From positions 1-15,250 of the forward strand of contig DDET01000040.1 in NCBI GenBank assembly GCA_002336915.1: a stretch of DNA of 15,250 bases, in the 5' to 3' direction. The notes under the pieces are model-generated. The model had not been told where the DNA came from, did no database searches, and worked only from the letters and a program-made list of their open reading frames with translations. The stretch's first letter is position 1. Each line of letters begins with the position of its first letter. Made by a program: the position numbers and the translations under genes. This DNA comes from Bacteroidetes bacterium UBA1947. Lineage in GTDB: Bacteria; Bacteroidota; Bacteroidia; Chitinophagales; Chitinophagaceae. Positions 1 to 7,376 of the stretch are shown piece after piece.

Positions 1-30
1 GGCCTGTTCTCAGGCTGGCTTTTTTATTTT
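1..30 (+). terminator. Rho-independent terminator-like hairpin
   Basis: GCCTG (2-6) and CAGGC (11-15) form a perfect 5-bp stem with loop TTCT. A T-rich tract follows at 20-30. It probably ends a plus-strand gene lying left of the window; the left arm may extend beyond the window edge. Confidence 0.55.
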
Positions 31-346
31 AGCTAAGTCCCGATTTCTTTCCTTCATTTCCCTGGTTATTCGATTATTATTTTTTTGTAAGTATTTTTTA
101 ATTGTTGGGATAATTATTGCTTTATATTATCCTGTTGTTCAGCGCATATTTCTCGCATAGTTCCAATGCTTTTTTGCTGAATGCCTTATTGTAATAGTCC
201 GGCAGTTGCGTACTGTTGCTAAGAGCTTCTTGTATTGGGCAAAAGCAAGGGATAATGTTTTTCAGCAGCCCACAGCACTTGTGCTCTCCTGTGTCTTATC
301 ATTGTGCCGGATCTTTCTATAACTTAGGGCCTGGATTCACCGCTTT
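31..346. other. AT-rich intergenic gap
   Basis: I see no convincing gene here. The minus strand has a protein-like open stretch at 122-295 (57 codons, ending ...KALELCEKYALNNRII) without an ATG, GTG or TTG at a sensible place, so it may be a gene remnant. The plus-strand ATG ORFs overlap the next gene in another frame and look like shadows. Confidence 0.4.
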
Positions 347-1534
347 TTGTATTCAAAGTCATACATACCTGCCCTTACCGGCATGCGCGCTATTGCGGCT
401 TTGCTCGTCTTCCTGCATCATTTCAATAATGACAGTATTGCACCTGCAGCCTCCGGCATACTTCAGCAGTTGCATATTGGCGTCACCGTATTTTTCGTCC
501 TTAGCGGCTTTCTCATTTGCTTCAGGTACTACGACAACGTGGAGATATCCGGTACGTGGTTCGGCAGATATATGCGTAATAGGGTAGCGCGTATATACCC
601 GGTTTACCTCCTGCTTACTATAGCAACCTTTATCTACGCAGCGCTGGCGCATCTGCCTGATAGCAACCCAATCTATGGTGCTTCATCCCATCATTATTCC
701 ATACTGTTCTTAAACCTTACTTTCTTAAAAGGTTTTTCTGTCGCGCATTATTTTACCGGTATTGCGCAAGCCTGGTCGCTTACGGTCGAGGAGTGTTTTT
801 ATTTCCTTGCTCCCCTCTTTTTCATACTAGTTCGCCAAAGCAGGATGGCTCTTTTTTATTTGCCTGCCCTTATCATCACCATCGGCTTTTCGCTGGTATA
901 CCTGTCTCAGCAATTTCACTGGCCTTTTTATGAGGACTTCACATTTATGCTGTGGTACACATTCACCGGCCGCTGCTGCGAGTTTTTTATGGGCATCGCG
1001 CTTGCTTTGATCATTCTTAAGAAAGAAGCCGGCGAAAGCAAATGGCCCCTGTTTACGCTCTCCGGCATAGTGGGTATCATCATTTGCCTGGCTATACTGG
1101 CCCAATTACCGCCTTCAGGCCTGTCCTTATTCCCGGATGGCAGGTATTCGGTCACGGGTACTCTTGCCAACAATATCTTACTGCCACTGGCTGTCACTTT
1201 ATTGTTCTATGGCTTGTTGCAGGAGCGCTCCTTCATCCGGAAAGTGCTGTCCTCAAAGCTATTGGTGGCACTGGGTAGAAGCTCTTACGTCTTTTACCTG
1301 ATTCACATTGGCTTCATCAGCCTTTTTGTCGATCATTACTTATCCCATGCCTGTTCCGGTTTTCTTAGCCGGATAGATGATAGCTCACTGGGCGATTATG
1401 TTAGCACCACCTGGCTATACTGGGCTATACTCTATATAACGCTCAACCTTATCTCATTCGCAATCTACAGTCTTATTGAGGAGCCTATGAACCGGCTGCT
1501 TAAAACCGGTTCTTTTAATAAGGCTAATAAATAG
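347..1534 (+). CDS. Acyltransferase-3 family membrane protein (OafA/YrhL type)
   Basis: This is an integral inner-membrane acyltransferase of 395 aa, a usual length for acyltransferase family 3, whose members move acyl groups (often acetyl) onto surface sugars. The N-terminus YIPALTGMRAIAALLVFLHH (6-25) is the family signature, with Arg14 and the His24-His25 pair. The segment RYMRNRVARIYP (74-85) and AWSLTVEECFY (142-152, family WSLxVEexFY) are further signatures. About ten hydrophobic segments follow, ending in the typical IEEPMNRLL. The start is TTG at 347: an in-frame TAA lies at 320-322 and the first ATG (383) would delete part of the signature. It is a single-gene unit facing a minus-strand gene, with no sugar-biosynthesis neighbours, so the acceptor is unknown. 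Confidence 0.9.
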   Translation: MYSKSYIPALTGMRAIAALLVFLHHFNNDSIAPAASGILQQLHIGVTVFFVLSGFLICFRYYDNVEISGTWFGRYMRNRVARIYPVYLLLTIATFIYAALAHLPDSNPIYGASSHHYSILFLNLTFLKGFSVAHYFTGIAQAWSLTVEECFYFLAPLFFILVRQSRMALFYLPALIITIGFSLVYLSQQFHWPFYEDFTFMLWYTFTGRCCEFFMGIALALIILKKEAGESKWPLFTLSGIVGIIICLAILAQLPPSGLSLFPDGRYSVTGTLANNILLPLAVTLLFYGLLQERSFIRKVLSSKLLVALGRSSYVFYLIHIGFISLFVDHYLSHACSGFLSRIDDSSLGDYVSTTWLYWAILYITLNLISFAIYSLIEEPMNRLLKTGSFNKANK

Positions 1535-1535
1535 C

Positions 1536-1550
1536 AAGCCAAGCAGGCTT
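1536..1550. terminator. Small hairpin between convergent genes
   Basis: AAGCC (1536-1540) pairs with GGCTT (1546-1550) around a 5-nt loop and is followed by TTATT on the plus strand. It sits exactly in the gap between the convergent stops. The stem is short, so its terminator role is tentative. Confidence 0.3.
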
Positions 1551-2509
1551 TATTCCTGTTTGTATAGTACAGGCAATGTATAATATACTTTTACCAGCCT
1601 GTTATGATCTTTGCCGGGCTTCCACCTGGGCATTTTCCTCAACACATCAACAACTGCGGCGTCCATGGCTGGATGCAGTTTTTGTATTACTTCAAGATCG
1701 TGGAGGCTTCCGTCTTCATAGATCGTTAATTTAACGGTTACCCGCCCTTTTCCATATTTCAGGTTATATCCGGTAGGGAAGTGCAGGTTTTTAGCAAGAT
1801 AGTCGTGTATGTCAAACCCTGGTTCCGGCATTTTTACTGGGTCACAATGGGTTTGAGCTATCCCATTGCTGTCGTAACATTCACTTTTTTTTAAAATACC
1901 CTGGTCAAAGTATTCACGGTAGCTAACTATGCCATTTGAATGGTAATAGGTCCACACACTATCCTTTTTATAGCCCACGCTATATTTGCCGTAGGCGCTA
2001 ATGCTGCTGTCTTCATAAAATTCCGTTTCCTCGCCTGTTCCGGTCCCCTCTTTATCAAAAATGCCGCGATGCCAGATATGACCATCGGGATACCACTCAT
2101 AAACAGCCGTCATAGGTATATCATTTAGATAAAATGCAGAATCAGTGAGGTGCCCCTGTTTACTATAGTGCCTTAAAAGCCCCGTTTTTTTATTGTCTAT
2201 GTAGCGACACCTTTCCTTTATTTTTCCGTCAGGGTAGTATTCTATGAATGAACCAATTTTTACTTTAAAGCTGTCATCGGCATAGGAGCCTTCTGTCTTT
2301 ATGGTCTGCTCATTAGTGTAGTATTCGCTAAAGTACCACACACCTTCTTGTTTTATGGCTATACGATACGAGAACGCCAGGGCAGGTTCACTGATCTCGC
2401 CGCCATTCAGGTATTGCCTTACAGTATCCCCCTTGGCAACGCAGAATGTACTATAGAAAGTATAAAAAAAGAGACAAAAGAAAGCGGGTTTTAATGGGAT
2501 TTTTTTCAT
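1550..2509 (-). CDS. YwqK/MORN-repeat protein with TonB C-terminal domain
   Basis: The 319-aa protein starts with a hydrophobic export signal or anchor (MKKIPLKPAFFCLFFYTFYSTFCVAKG). Residues about 80-215 hold degenerate MORN/YwqK repeats (YYPDGKIKERCRY, EWYPDGHIWHRG, YYHSNGIVSYREYF). The last ~90 residues match the TonB C-terminal fold: HFPTGYNLKYGKGRVTVKLTIYEDGS, then MDAAVVDVLRKMPRWKPGK and a final beta strand. In Bacteroidota such proteins are often annotated as energy transducer TonB, but no ExbB/ExbD or TonB-dependent receptor is nearby, and the MORN part replaces the usual proline-rich spacer. Periplasmic location is inferred; the partner is unknown. The start ATG precedes a clear signal sequence. 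Confidence 0.85.
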   Translation of the reverse strand: MKKIPLKPAFFCLFFYTFYSTFCVAKGDTVRQYLNGGEISEPALAFSYRIAIKQEGVWYFSEYYTNEQTIKTEGSYADDSFKVKIGSFIEYYPDGKIKERCRYIDNKKTGLLRHYSKQGHLTDSAFYLNDIPMTAVYEWYPDGHIWHRGIFDKEGTGTGEETEFYEDSSISAYGKYSVGYKKDSVWTYYHSNGIVSYREYFDQGILKKSECYDSNGIAQTHCDPVKMPEPGFDIHDYLAKNLHFPTGYNLKYGKGRVTVKLTIYEDGSLHDLEVIQKLHPAMDAAVVDVLRKMPRWKPGKDHNRLVKVYYTLPVLYKQE

Positions 2510-2586
2510 TGGGCACGAAGGAAGATTGGGTTTTGTTTAGGCAGCTGCAAGATAATATTTCACGTTTATATTTTTAATACATCGCC

Positions 2587-2594
2587 TATCTTTA
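2587..2594 (+). promoter_or_regulatory. Bacteroidota-type -7 box TATCTTTA
   Basis: TATCTTTA resembles the Bacteroidota -7 consensus TAnnTTTG. It lies only 6 nt before the ATG at 2601, so the transcript should be leaderless or nearly so. The AT-rich stretch upstream has no clear TTTG at -33. Confidence 0.5.
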
Positions 2595-2600
2595 CATTAT

Positions 2601-3431
2601 ATGAAATGCTTTTTTTTGTGCCTCTTGTTTGTCCTCCCATCCGTTGTCTGTTTCGCCCAGGAAGAGGACTATCAAAATTGGGGCCAGGCATATGGTTTCG
2701 ATCCTAAAGATGTCCGCTATGTCTATGTTGATACCGCTAACATTCGCACGGCACCGCGTTCCGATGCGCCCCTGCAAGACAAATTGTGGCAAGGCTGCGA
2801 GGTAACTATTCTCAATACAGGCAAGCTATTCACTATGGCTGGTAAGTCGGCACCCTGGTGCGAGGTAAGCTATATGAAGACTGGCGCCACACAAAAAGGA
2901 TGGCTATGGAGCGGCGTCTTATCTCCACGCATATTAAGAAAGGATGATGTGCTTTTTTTGTACGGTATGCGGTTTTCCGCGGCTAACGACACGCCAACAC
3001 GCGTTCACGTAAAGGCTATCAGGCACGATTCCGTTATTGCCCATACCAGCTTTGAGATAAATTCTTCCCAAACAGCGCGCGGTTCGCACGATGCCTCCGT
3101 ATCCGGGCCTAAGAGGCTTGCAGGGCTCAGCTGTTTGTTGTATTTCACTTACTCCGGCGAGGCATGTGCGGTGCCCACAATAGAACAGTATATAGCCTGG
3201 GATGGCAGTTCATTGATTGTGCTCCCGCAGATATATTCCGAAGTAGATGCAGGCGTATATGCGATAGAACAGAAGTACACCTTCCCGGCCGATAGGGGCG
3301 GGAAACCTGCTGAATTAAGGATGCGGGAAGTAATAGAACAATACGATGAAGGCGACAAACCGGTAAGCCGGAAGATTAAAACCACCCGCTATCGCTGGGA
3401 TAGTGCAACAAAAAAATTGCGAAAAATATAA
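2601..3431 (+). CDS. Exported protein with SH3-like (SH3b) domain
   Basis: This 276-aa protein begins with a classical signal peptide (MKCFFLCLLFVLPSVVCFAQ, cleavage probably after AQ). Residues about 40-105 look like a bacterial SH3 domain: VYVDTANIRTAPRSDAPLQDKLWQGCEVTIL, later WCEVSY and GWLWSGVL. Such domains in secreted bacterial proteins often bind cell-wall peptides or other ligands. The remainder, about 110-276, is beta-rich and I do not recognise it. The ATG is supported by the signal peptide and the -7 box just upstream. It is divergent from the MORN/TonB gene, 91 bp away, and its stop lies 5 bp from the convergent TPR gene. The specific role is unknown. Confidence 0.8.
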   Translation: MKCFFLCLLFVLPSVVCFAQEEDYQNWGQAYGFDPKDVRYVYVDTANIRTAPRSDAPLQDKLWQGCEVTILNTGKLFTMAGKSAPWCEVSYMKTGATQKGWLWSGVLSPRILRKDDVLFLYGMRFSAANDTPTRVHVKAIRHDSVIAHTSFEINSSQTARGSHDASVSGPKRLAGLSCLLYFTYSGEACAVPTIEQYIAWDGSSLIVLPQIYSEVDAGVYAIEQKYTFPADRGGKPAELRMREVIEQYDEGDKPVSRKIKTTRYRWDSATKKLRKI

Positions 3432-3436
3432 TTGGC

Positions 3437-5044
3437 CTAGGCATCCAGGCTATTTTTCTTTTTTATTATCTCTTTCACTACAGCATCAAGCTTCTCGGTC
3501 ACGCTGGAAATCCCCTCCAGTATTATTGTATTTTCCGGGTCGCTTGGGTCATCGTAGTTAAAGGCTTGGGCAAGCCCCAATATGGTTGCCACAGGCCCCC
3601 TGATATCGTGTGCCTGCATGTGCGCGATATCTTCCAGCACCTCGTTCCTGATCTTTATATGTTTTATCTGCTCTTCAATTAGCGTCAGGTGCTTTCGTTT
3701 CTCATCCGAGAGCATCTGGTTAGATTTTTTATAGGCCAGCATACTTTTCATCGCAATGCCTATCAGCAGCACCAGCAGAATAATGCTGATGATATACAAA
3801 ATGCTTTCGTGTTGCTTTTCTGCAATTTCCAGTTGGTGGATTCTTATCTGCTTATCTTTTAGTTGCAGGTCTTTATTCTTAAGTTCCACTTCGCGTTTTG
3901 TTTCCAGGTTCGTTAGCTGCGCCATTTTCTCCAGGGAGAATATGGAATCCTTTAAGACCGTGTAAAATTTGTAGGTATCATAGGCCTTTTTGTAATCGCC
4001 TTTTAACGAGTAAGCTTCAGAGAGGTATTGACTGAACTCTATAAGGGGTGCTGAAAAATTTATTTCCCTGCACAGTGCTGTCGCGTCATCCAGGTACTTA
4101 ATTGCGTCATCCAGGTTCGCTGTCTTATCACTGTATGCTGGCTTGGTTTTATCCCTCACCATAGCCAGGTGAGTCTCTCCAATGTTGCCCATATTGATCG
4201 CGATACTGCTCTTGTTCCCGAGCTCCTCGCTTATTTTCAGCGCCGCCAACTGGTACTCCAGCGCCTTGGCATACTGTTTCATATGGCAATACACATAGCC
4301 CACATTCGCAAGGTTTATTTGAATGGCTTCTTTATTTCCCAGCTCCTCGTTTGTTTTCAGCGCCTTCAAATGATATTCCAATGCTTTATCGTAGTTACCC
4401 TTTGCATCTTCCACAATACCTTCGTTGCCCAGGTTCCTCGCCACCCCTTGTTTGTCGTCCAGTTCCCGGTATACTTTTTCGGCATCAGTATAATACTCTT
4501 CTGTTTTCTGGTAGTTCTTCTGCTCCAAGTACAATGAGCCGATATTCTCCAGCGTTATCGCTTTGGCTCTTTTATCGCCAAGTTCCTCGTATATTTTCAG
4601 GGCCTTCAATGCATACTCCAATGCGGCAGGGTAGTCACTTTGGGCCATATACACCAGGCTTATATTGGCAAGGTTGCCTGCCATACTGCTTTTTAGTTTT
4701 AGTTGCTCGTACAGGTTCAGCGATTTCAGGTCATATTCCAATGCCTTTGCATGGTCTGATTTTGCTTCGTAATTAATGCCTATATCAGCGTATGCCTTCG
4801 CTAATCCTTTCTTCCATCCCAGGCGCTCCGACAAAGCTTTCGTTTTGTACCCGAAGCTTAGACCTTCATCGGGGTTTACTGTGTAATAGCTGTAGGAGAT
4901 ATCGTCCAGCAGTTTTACCTTATTCGTGTCTTCTTTGCTTCTGGATAGTTCATTGATTAGTGAGTCGATAACCTGCTGCCCCCTATTCCGGGCATTCAGT
5001 GTGCAGGGCACAAAAGCAAACAAAAGAACGATGCAAAACTTCAT
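3437..5044 (-). CDS. TPR sensor protein with membrane segment and histidine-kinase DHp domain, no ATPase domain
   Basis: The 535-aa protein has an N-terminal signal (1-18). About seven TPR units follow at 45-360, several of the form GNYDKALEYHLKALKTNEELGN. Then come a charged coiled coil (365-412), one membrane helix (about 415-435, SILYIISIILLVLLIGIAM), a second coiled coil, and a HisKA-like segment with the H-box AHMQAHDIRGPVATILGL (His479). It stops after the second DHp helix at residue 535. No N, G1, F or G2 boxes of the HATPase domain exist, and the convergent neighbour begins 5 bp later, so none can be hidden downstream. In relatives, periplasmic TPRs sense and the kinase acts in the cytoplasm. 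Here it may be a phosphotransfer protein, a dimerisation partner of another kinase, or a stable truncation. Confidence 0.85.
   Translation of the reverse strand: MKFCIVLLFAFVPCTLNARNRGQQVIDSLINELSRSKEDTNKVKLLDDISYSYYTVNPDEGLSFGYKTKALSERLGWKKGLAKAYADIGINYEAKSDHAKALEYDLKSLNLYEQLKLKSSMAGNLANISLVYMAQSDYPAALEYALKALKIYEELGDKRAKAITLENIGSLYLEQKNYQKTEEYYTDAEKVYRELDDKQGVARNLGNEGIVEDAKGNYDKALEYHLKALKTNEELGNKEAIQINLANVGYVYCHMKQYAKALEYQLAALKISEELGNKSSIAINMGNIGETHLAMVRDKTKPAYSDKTANLDDAIKYLDDATALCREINFSAPLIEFSQYLSEAYSLKGDYKKAYDTYKFYTVLKDSIFSLEKMAQLTNLETKREVELKNKDLQLKDKQIRIHQLEIAEKQHESILYIISIILLVLLIGIAMKSMLAYKKSNQMLSDEKRKHLTLIEEQIKHIKIRNEVLEDIAHMQAHDIRGPVATILGLAQAFNYDDPSDPENTIILEGISSVTEKLDAVVKEIIKKKNSLDA
4201..4800 (-). 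repeat. Five 120-bp tandem units encoding TPRs
   Basis: The element AGCTCCTCG or AGTTCCTCG recurs in exact 120-bp register at 4221, 4341, 4461 (diverged), 4581 and 4701. Each is followed by TTTTCAGCGCCTTCAA-like bases and an ATATTCCAATGC-like block. Each unit encodes 40 residues, longer than the 34-residue TPR. DNA-level similarity suggests recent duplication or gene conversion. Confidence 0.8.
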
Positions 5045-5069
5045 GGTGTTGGTGGTATTAGCAGGTAGG

Positions 5070-5077
5070 CGAAAGTA
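5070..5077 (-). promoter_or_regulatory. -7 box TACTTTCG of the TPR sensor gene
   Basis: On the minus strand TACTTTCG differs from TAnnTTTG by one base. It lies 25 nt upstream of the ATG at 5044, giving a short leader. No clear -33 TTTG is visible. Confidence 0.4.
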
Positions 5078-5295
5078 ATTTTTTTTCAGCGCCTTTTTGA
5101 GTATTTACACCTAATAATAGTGTTATCAAACTCAACTGGTTGAATTTGAAGCGCTAAGCACTTACAGTCCTCGGCGTGCCGGCAGCATGGCTTGATCGCA
5201 TAACGGTATTAACTGTAAATGTTTTGTTATTATTTATTTGCGTTTATTTCCCTTTCTTAATATTGCCGTACTTAGGATAGGCTAAGCTTTGTGTT
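5078..5295. other. Divergent intergenic region
   Basis: This is AT-rich DNA between the TPR sensor gene and the small plus-strand ORFs. I see only short palindromes (AGCGCT, TGCCGGCA). Near the right end TTG (about 5263) followed 20 bp later by TAAGCTTTG (5283-5291) could be a promoter for the small ORFs, with one extra base in the -7 box. Confidence 0.35.
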
Positions 5296-5346
5296 ATGGA
5301 TCATGAAATTGCACTCAACGTTTATCACACCTGTTTGATGCCTTAA
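5296..5346 (+). CDS. Possible 16-codon leader ORF
   Basis: ATG at 5296 opens MDHEIALNVYHTCLMP, and its TAA (5344-5346) overlaps the next ATG (5346-5348) as TAATG. This arrangement would allow translational coupling to the 52-aa ORF. It follows a possible -7 element (TAAGCTTTG) by 4 nt. An ORF this short could arise by chance. Confidence 0.25.
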   Translation: MDHEIALNVYHTCLMP

Positions 5347-5504
5347 TGAGTATGGAGCAATTAATGAATGCATTAAGCCGGGGCATGAAAATACTTGAGG
5401 AGGGCCGTTGTTCAGATAAACTTGAATTTAAATACTGGCAGGCCACAAATGTGGCTCTAAGGTATAACTATGAATTATTGCACCTCCTGCTGGAAGAAAA
5501 TTAA
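5346..5504 (+). CDS. Small hypothetical protein, 52 aa
   Basis: ATG at 5346 starts MSMEQLMNALSRGMKILEEG and continues through a helical, amphipathic stretch (KLEFKYWQATNVALRYNYELLHLLLEEN) to TAA at 5502-5504. There is no signal peptide or membrane segment, and I do not recognise the family. Support for a real gene comes from protein-like composition, the possible promoter and coupled leader ORF upstream, and an 8-bp perfect hairpin starting 24 nt after the stop. Internal ATGs at codons 3 and 7 are alternative starts. It may be a small cytosolic regulatory or adaptor protein, but nothing in the sequence says which. Confidence 0.5.
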   Translation: MSMEQLMNALSRGMKILEEGRCSDKLEFKYWQATNVALRYNYELLHLLLEEN

Positions 5505-5527
5505 AGACTTGTGTTTGTGCTCTTTCC

Positions 5528-5548
5528 ATCAAGGTCTCACACCTTGAT
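5528..5548 (+). terminator. Hairpin terminator after the 52-aa ORF
   Basis: ATCAAGGT (5528-5535) and ACCTTGAT (5541-5548) form a perfect 8-bp stem with a 5-nt loop, followed after a few bases by CTTTTT. The loop contains part of the stop codon of the opposing minus-strand gene, so the two genes share this element. Confidence 0.55.
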
Positions 5549-5830
5549 CGTATTGCTTTTTATGAAGTACTCCACATCGCAGTGTTTTAGTGCCGATGTG
5601 TTTTGTGCAAGGTCAAAATAAACAATGACCCTTACGTTATTTTGGTAAGGCCTGATTGCAGTGTCCAGGTCACTATGATTTTCTGCAATGTCTTTCAGCA
5701 TCATATCGAACTCTTTCTGTTCGGCAGGCAAAATGACAAAGTCTTTTACCGGGTAGTTGAATGGCTGCATTACCTGGCCTTTATAGCCATCCAGTTTGCT
5801 CAGCAGTCCTTTTGCTTCTTGTAAGTTCAT
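5537..5830 (-). CDS. Hypothetical protein, 97 aa
   Basis: This is a small soluble protein with no signal peptide (MNLQEAKGLLSKLDGYKGQV...). It has a helical N-terminal half and a C-terminal part with beta strands (NNVRVIVYFDLAQ, CDVEYFIKSNTIKV). I do not recognise the family. ATG at 5830 is the natural start. The opposite-strand ORF in the same place (5603-5824) has poor composition and reads as a shadow. The gene converges with the 52-aa ORF, and 238 bp separate it from the EGF-like gene on its other side, so it is probably transcribed alone. Confidence 0.65.
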   Translation of the reverse strand: MNLQEAKGLLSKLDGYKGQVMQPFNYPVKDFVILPAEQKEFDMMLKDIAENHSDLDTAIRPYQNNVRVIVYFDLAQNTSALKHCDVEYFIKSNTIKV

Positions 5831-6018
5831 GGTGAGTTTTTTTACAGGTAAAGTTTCGATGCAAAAACCGCAAATAGAAATATTTCGGCGGGCTTAACGA
5901 GTGCTTTGTATATAATTAGCAATTCGTTAGCGCATCGCATATTCCTTCGGGCAAATGGGTATAATGTATTGATTAATACACAAATATCATGCCCCTGTTT
6001 TTGAAAATAGCTCATTTT

Positions 6019-6048
6019 TCAAGGCTTTTTGCTAATAAAGGGCCTTGA
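6019..6048 (-). terminator. Stem-loop downstream of the EGF-like gene
   Basis: TCAAGGC (6019-6025) and GCCTTGA (6042-6048) form a 7-bp stem around a 16-nt loop, 21 bp past the stop of the 6069-6755 gene. The expected T-run is missing on that strand, so termination is an inference. Confidence 0.4.
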
Positions 6049-6068
6049 TCAGCTTAGGCTTGACTATC

Positions 6069-6755
6069 TTACTTTACCTGTACCGTTGCTACCTGGTTTG
6101 TAGTGCCGTTTAGGTGCAAGGTATCAACAAGCCAGTAATGGGTATCAGATTCCATGCGGACGTTGGAGTTGGAATAATACTGGTAATATCCCACCGGGTG
6201 CACGGCACTGTCATTTGGTACCGTTATAAGGTTCATCGTTTGCCCGGGTAGCCCGTAGTTCGCGTAACACTTTTTCAAGGGCTGCGAACTTTTATTAATA
6301 ACATTAACAAAGAAAAAGCCGCTGGATACGCTTAGGGGCAATACCAGCGTATCGCCTGCGGGGAACGTACTGTTCGTCGTCCATGTATAAGTAAGGCCTA
6401 CCGGTCCCGCTGTAGTTGCTGTACCATTGGCAGCACTGCCGTGCGGGCCGCTGTAATACACCTTGCCGCCCACAGGTATTGTTTGGCTCGAGCCGTTTAT
6501 GGTGATGCCTATTGGCGTCGCCGTCTTATTCTGGTAAGCAATAACCGTCGTTGCAGGTGTTACCACTACGGCTGTGTCGCAAAGTGTACCGGTGTATCCG
6601 CTTGGGCAGCTGCAGGTACCATCCGTACAGGTACCGCCGTTTATGCAGTTCACGTCCTTACATTTGTCCGTAGTGCACGATGTATAAGTGATTGATGTAA
6701 AAGCCATGATGGTCAATATCAGGCATGCGGCACTAAGGGTAATTGTCTTTTTCAT
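6069..6755 (-). CDS. Exported protein with EGF-like domain
   Basis: The 228-aa protein has a hydrophobic signal (MKKTITLSAACLILTIMAFTSITYTSC). Cys27 could be lipidated, but the preceding TYTS is a poor lipobox, so simple secretion is also possible. Directly after comes a compact EGF-like module with six cysteines at 32, 37, 43, 48, 50 and 59 and the classic GGTCTDGTCSCPSGYTGTLC core. The rest (about 65-228) is Thr/Ser/Gly-rich beta-type sequence that I do not recognise (ITINGSSQTIPVGGKVYYSGP...). No T9SS sorting domain is evident. Proteins of this kind are frequent in Bacteroidota and poorly characterised. A -7 box lies 27 nt upstream. Confidence 0.8.
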   Translation of the reverse strand: MKKTITLSAACLILTIMAFTSITYTSCTTDKCKDVNCINGGTCTDGTCSCPSGYTGTLCDTAVVVTPATTVIAYQNKTATPIGITINGSSQTIPVGGKVYYSGPHGSAANGTATTAGPVGLTYTWTTNSTFPAGDTLVLPLSVSSGFFFVNVINKSSQPLKKCYANYGLPGQTMNLITVPNDSAVHPVGYYQYYSNSNVRMESDTHYWLVDTLHLNGTTNQVATVQVK

Positions 6756-6781
6756 AATACGAAAGCTTTGTACTTAAGCGC

Positions 6782-6789
6782 TAAAGATA
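6782..6789 (-). promoter_or_regulatory. -7 box TATCTTTA of the EGF-like gene
   Basis: The minus strand reads TATCTTTA, the same octamer seen before the SH3-like gene. It is preceded by a T/A-rich tract and lies 26 nt from the ATG. Confidence 0.5.
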
Positions 6790-6929
6790 CAAGTATGTTT
6801 AAATAAAAAAAATATAGCCTTAAGTTAATTTGATTTTTGTATTGGTCGCCTGTCGCCATTCTTTATTTGCAACTTCGCCGGCCATGTGTTTAATGACCCG
6901 GCTTTGGCGTTAAATGATTATTTTTATTT

Positions 6930-7367
6930 GTGCAGGTTTTCAAAAGATCTTTGTTTCTCACAGCAATGATAATGCTGGCCTGTGCGCCGCATACCTTTGC
7001 CGATGTTTTTACCGGGCGCGATCAAAACCTTGAGCGCCTGCTGTTTTTATTTATTGCCGGTGTGGCCATAGTCATTTATTCTTTGCAATTACTCATTGCA
7101 CGCCCCAAAGGCGCGCAAAGGCAACTAATAAATCTGTTTATGCTCGCTGTCTGGTTTTTCGTTTTTGTGAGGTTTGAGCAAGTAATGTACCGCCAGGATG
7201 CCTTTGCACGTCGGGCTGATGGCCGCGGTCATCTCGCCGGTTACTTTAAGTACTACTTTTCAGGCGCGCACGGTGCAATTATACTCCACTATGTTTCCCT
7301 GGCTTTTGCCCTGCTGGTTGTTTATAGTGTCCGGCAGCTGGCCAAAGGCTTGCGCGACAACGACTGA
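6930..7367 (+). CDS. Small membrane protein of unknown function
   Basis: The 145-aa ORF starts with GTG at 6930 (MQVFKRSLFLTAMIMLACAPHTFA), giving a basic signal peptide; an in-frame TGA is at 6915. ATG at 6966 or 6972 would shorten the signal and are less likely unless transcription starts later: a TATTTG element (6925-6930) overlaps the GTG. About three membrane segments follow: 37-56 (LLFLFIAGVAIVIYSLQLLI), 67-82 (INLFMLAVWFFVFVRF) and 113-134 (HGAIILHYVSLAFALLVVYSV). The loop between them is basic (DAFARRADGRGH). I do not recognise a family. It is convergent with the DUF4255 gene, 9 bp apart. Confidence 0.6.
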   Translation: MQVFKRSLFLTAMIMLACAPHTFADVFTGRDQNLERLLFLFIAGVAIVIYSLQLLIARPKGAQRQLINLFMLAVWFFVFVRFEQVMYRQDAFARRADGRGHLAGYFKYYFSGAHGAIILHYVSLAFALLVVYSVRQLAKGLRDND

Positions 7368-7376
7368 CAAGGATTA

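Noticed and set aside
216..587. Plus-strand ORF of 123 aa overlapping the acyltransferase start
   Set aside because: Composition is Cys/Ser-rich and low quality, and it overlaps a well-supported gene in another frame.
6026..6041. Possible CRISPR or other repeat cluster in the 5831-6068 gap
   Set aside because: Only one stem-loop is present, with no regularly spaced repeats.
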